Source: CAZVCJ01 sp964625745 (GTDB lineage: Bacteria; Chloroflexota; Anaerolineae; VGOG01). From it: 7,555 bases of DNA. The position numbers and the translations under genes are program-made. The stretch covers positions 1 through 7,555 of the forward strand of contig CAZVCJ010000191.1 of assembly GCA_964625745.1 (NCBI GenBank), given 5' to 3'. Positions 6,004 through 7,555 of the stretch are shown piece by piece; positions within the stretch are counted from its first letter, which is position 1; each line of letters begins with the position of its first letter. The notes under the pieces are model-generated. The model ran no database searches, was not told the DNA's origin, and saw only the letters and a list, made by a program, of their open reading frames with translations.

Positions 6004-7464
6004 CTAGCCCGTCGAGCCCTCTTGCTCTTCCGCTCGCCGAATGATGGCTTTGATGGCCTGCACCACGTCGTCGGGCAGGGGTTCGGGCTGGTGATCTGCC
6101 AGGATCTCCTCCACGCGCTCGACAGCCCGTTCAGCCAGGCTTTTGCCCCCGGCGGCCTGCCATTGGTCATAGTTGCCGCGCTCGAACACGCCGGGGTACC
6201 ACTTCTCCCGAAAACGGGCCAGCGTATGCTCGCTGTCGAGAAACTGGCCGTCGGGACCGATCTCGTCAATCAGGTCGAGAGCCAGGGTTTCGTCGCTGAT
6301 CTCCACGGGAGCCATGAAATGCTCGAGCCAGCTTACGATCTCATCACAGATGACCAACTGCGCCAGCGAGCCGCATAGACCCGACTCCAGATAGCCCAGG
6401 TCGTGGATCAGGTTGCCCCCGCCCAGCGTTTCGGCCACCAGCGTGAGAGCGGCTTCGGCCGCCGCTTGCTGGTCAACTAGCTTCGATTCGCTGCAACCAC
6501 CCAGGCTGAACATCGGCAAGTTGTAGTAATGAGCCAGATCATGGGCCACGCCTTTGGAGTCGGGCGGGCAGTACGGGCTGATCATGGTCTGCATGTCCAG
6601 TCCCTCACCGCCCCAGCCAGACGTAATGAAGGGCGCACCCTCCCGCTTCAGTTGTGAGAGCACCAGGCCAGTCAGGACACCGGCATTGACCAGTACCATA
6701 CTGCCGGCTGTTGTGACCGGCCCGCTTATGCCGCCAATAATCACCGGGATGTACAGCAGGGGCAAGCCCTTGTCGGACAGGAAGAGCAGCTTTTGCAACG
6801 CCTCTTCGTTGTGGCGCAGGCCAGTGGTGACGTTGATGTAGCAGGCCGCCAACGGCCTCTGGCGCAACGCCTCGGCCCCGCCGACCACCGCCTCGGCCAT
6901 CTCTACGGCATCCACACAGCCGGAGAACTCGTTGGTGACAAAGACGATGGGCTTGGTGGTGTGGTTGAGCATCGCTTCCATCTGGTAGCGGTCGCTGACC
7001 ATGGCGTCCACATCGGCAGGGAGAAACATGGACATGACGAAGTCAATGTTGGGCAGGGCGTCGCACACGATCAGGCCCTCGACGATGTCTTGCAACACCG
7101 GCTTGCGGCGCTCGTTTGTGCGATGGTCTATGATGTTGAGACAATCGGAACCAGGGCCGTAATAGCAGCGGTGGCCTTCCAGGTAGAGGGCCGGTTGGCC
7201 GTGGCGGTCGTAGAGCGTGACCCGTTTGGGCGCAGTGCTGAGGGCCTTTTCCACCAGGCCGGAGGGAATCCGCACGCGATTCCCCTCCGACACAAAGGCG
7301 CCAGCCTGCCTGAGCAAATCAATCGCCTCCTGATAGTAGAGGCGAACGCCGGTTCGCTCCAGGATCGCCAGGCTGGCGTTGTGCAGCTTCTCACATTGTT
7401 CGGGTGACAGTCGCCCATATTGGACGCTGCCAAAGGTTTTGTCGTTGATGCGGATGTTGGCCAT
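6004..7464 (-). CDS. MttB-like corrinoid methyltransferase D
   Basis: Complete 486-residue MttB-family protein, the first visible gene of the row. The frame is open further upstream to an ATG at 7518, but MANIRINDKTF at 7464 is chosen: AGGAGG lies nine bases before it and the start aligns with paralogue C; the extra 18 residues upstream look non-coding. Segments: YYGPGSDCLNIIDHRTNERRKPVLQD (101-126), DFVMSMFLPADV (141-152), TTKPIVFVTNEFSGCVDAVEMAE (169-191), INVTTGLRHNEEAL (210-223), LVLSQLKREGAPF (267-279), LGGCSESK (321-328), GGNLIHDLGYLESGLCGSL (349-367), EIGPDGQFLDSEHTL (401-415), EPLPDDV (461-467) and a Glu/Arg-rich C-terminus. There is no internal amber codon. It shares long identical stretches with C and no gaps, so the pair arose by duplication. 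Expected to methylate a corrinoid protein from a quaternary amine; the corrinoid partner is not in the window. A 177-base repeat-filled gap separates it from the PLP gene. Confidence 0.95.
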   Translation of the reverse strand: MANIRINDKTFGSVQYGRLSPEQCEKLHNASLAILERTGVRLYYQEAIDLLRQAGAFVSEGNRVRIPSGLVEKALSTAPKRVTLYDRHGQPALYLEGHRCYYGPGSDCLNIIDHRTNERRKPVLQDIVEGLIVCDALPNIDFVMSMFLPADVDAMVSDRYQMEAMLNHTTKPIVFVTNEFSGCVDAVEMAEAVVGGAEALRQRPLAACYINVTTGLRHNEEALQKLLFLSDKGLPLLYIPVIIGGISGPVTTAGSMVLVNAGVLTGLVLSQLKREGAPFITSGWGGEGLDMQTMISPYCPPDSKGVAHDLAHYYNLPMFSLGGCSESKLVDQQAAAEAALTLVAETLGGGNLIHDLGYLESGLCGSLAQLVICDEIVSWLEHFMAPVEISDETLALDLIDEIGPDGQFLDSEHTLARFREKWYPGVFERGNYDQWQAAGGKSLAERAVERVEEILADHQPEPLPDDVVQAIKAIIRRAEEQEGSTG

Positions 7465-7555
7465 GCTAGTGTTCCTCCTTGATTGATTGCTATGTAGCTG
7501 CGCGGAAGTTCTTTGCACTTTATTCGTGCGCCAAAACTGCTACCCAGGGGCGGGG
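7465..7555. other. Upstream region of MttB-like D, no gene seen
   Basis: The last 91 bases hold the leader of D. I see no convincing -35/-10 pair, no RNA gene and no end of a neighbouring gene. A promoter for the row may lie here or beyond the edge. Confidence 0.4.
7474..7479 (-). promoter_or_regulatory. Start-deciding ribosome binding site of MttB-like D
   Basis: AGGAGG on the minus strand, nine bases before the ATG at 7464. It favours this start over the in-frame ATG at 7518, which has no comparable purine tract within the visible sequence. Confidence 0.75.

Noticed and set aside
3101..6006. TAG stop codons of C and D as possible pyrrolysine codons
   Set aside because: In pyrrolysine-containing MttB the amber codon is internal, in the barrel. 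Here TAG comes after the normal C-terminal helix in both proteins (3101-3103 and 6004-6006), so both are plain stops. No pyl genes are visible.
7465..7518. N-terminal extension of MttB-like D starting at 7518
   Set aside because: The 18 extra residues have no match in paralogue C, no Shine-Dalgarno is visible before 7518, and a good one stands before 7464.

Overview
The window is a bacterial, GC-rich stretch in which every gene lies on the minus strand, so transcription runs from the right edge towards the left. It holds four tandem paralogues of the MttB-like (trimethylamine methyltransferase family, Pfam MTTB type) cobalamin-dependent methyltransferases. One of the four is cut by the left edge. 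A single PLP-dependent Cys/Met-metabolism enzyme lies among them. None of the four MttB-like genes has an in-frame amber codon inside it, so all belong to the large non-pyrrolysine branch of the family, whose studied members demethylate quaternary amines such as glycine betaine, proline betaine, carnitine or gamma-butyrobetaine.

In transcription order the layout is: MttB-like D (7464 to 6004); a 177-base gap filled by a G/C-tract inverted-repeat element; the PLP enzyme (5826 to 4549); MttB-like C (4552 to 3101), which starts inside the PLP stop codon through an ATGA overlap; a 71-base gap; MttB-like B (3029 to 1551); a 184-base gap carrying a second, different palindromic repeat; and the 5' part of MttB-like A (1366 to beyond base 1). 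C and D align without a gap over about 480 residues and are close sisters. A belongs to the same subgroup but has an 8-residue insertion. B is clearly divergent. Each gene has a strong Shine-Dalgarno sequence, which fixes the starts of C and D downstream of the longest possible ORF starts.

Biological reading: an MttB-type enzyme moves a methyl group from a methylated amine to Co(I) on a small corrinoid protein, and a second methyltransferase passes it on to tetrahydrofolate or another acceptor. No corrinoid protein, second methyltransferase, RamA-type activase, transporter or regulator is present here, so these partners must lie outside the window. The coupling of a PLP gamma-/beta-elimination or sulfhydrylase-type enzyme to an MttB-like gene is the most unusual point. 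It suggests a pathway in which a methylated amino-acid-like compound is demethylated and cleaved, or in which a sulfur amino acid acts as methyl acceptor. The substrate cannot be read from the sequence.

Organism: the many MttB-like paralogues, the GC content and the two intergenic palindromic repeat types suggest an anaerobic bacterium, perhaps of the Chloroflexota (Anaerolineae-like). This is an inference from gene content, and other anaerobic phyla rich in MttB homologues are not excluded.
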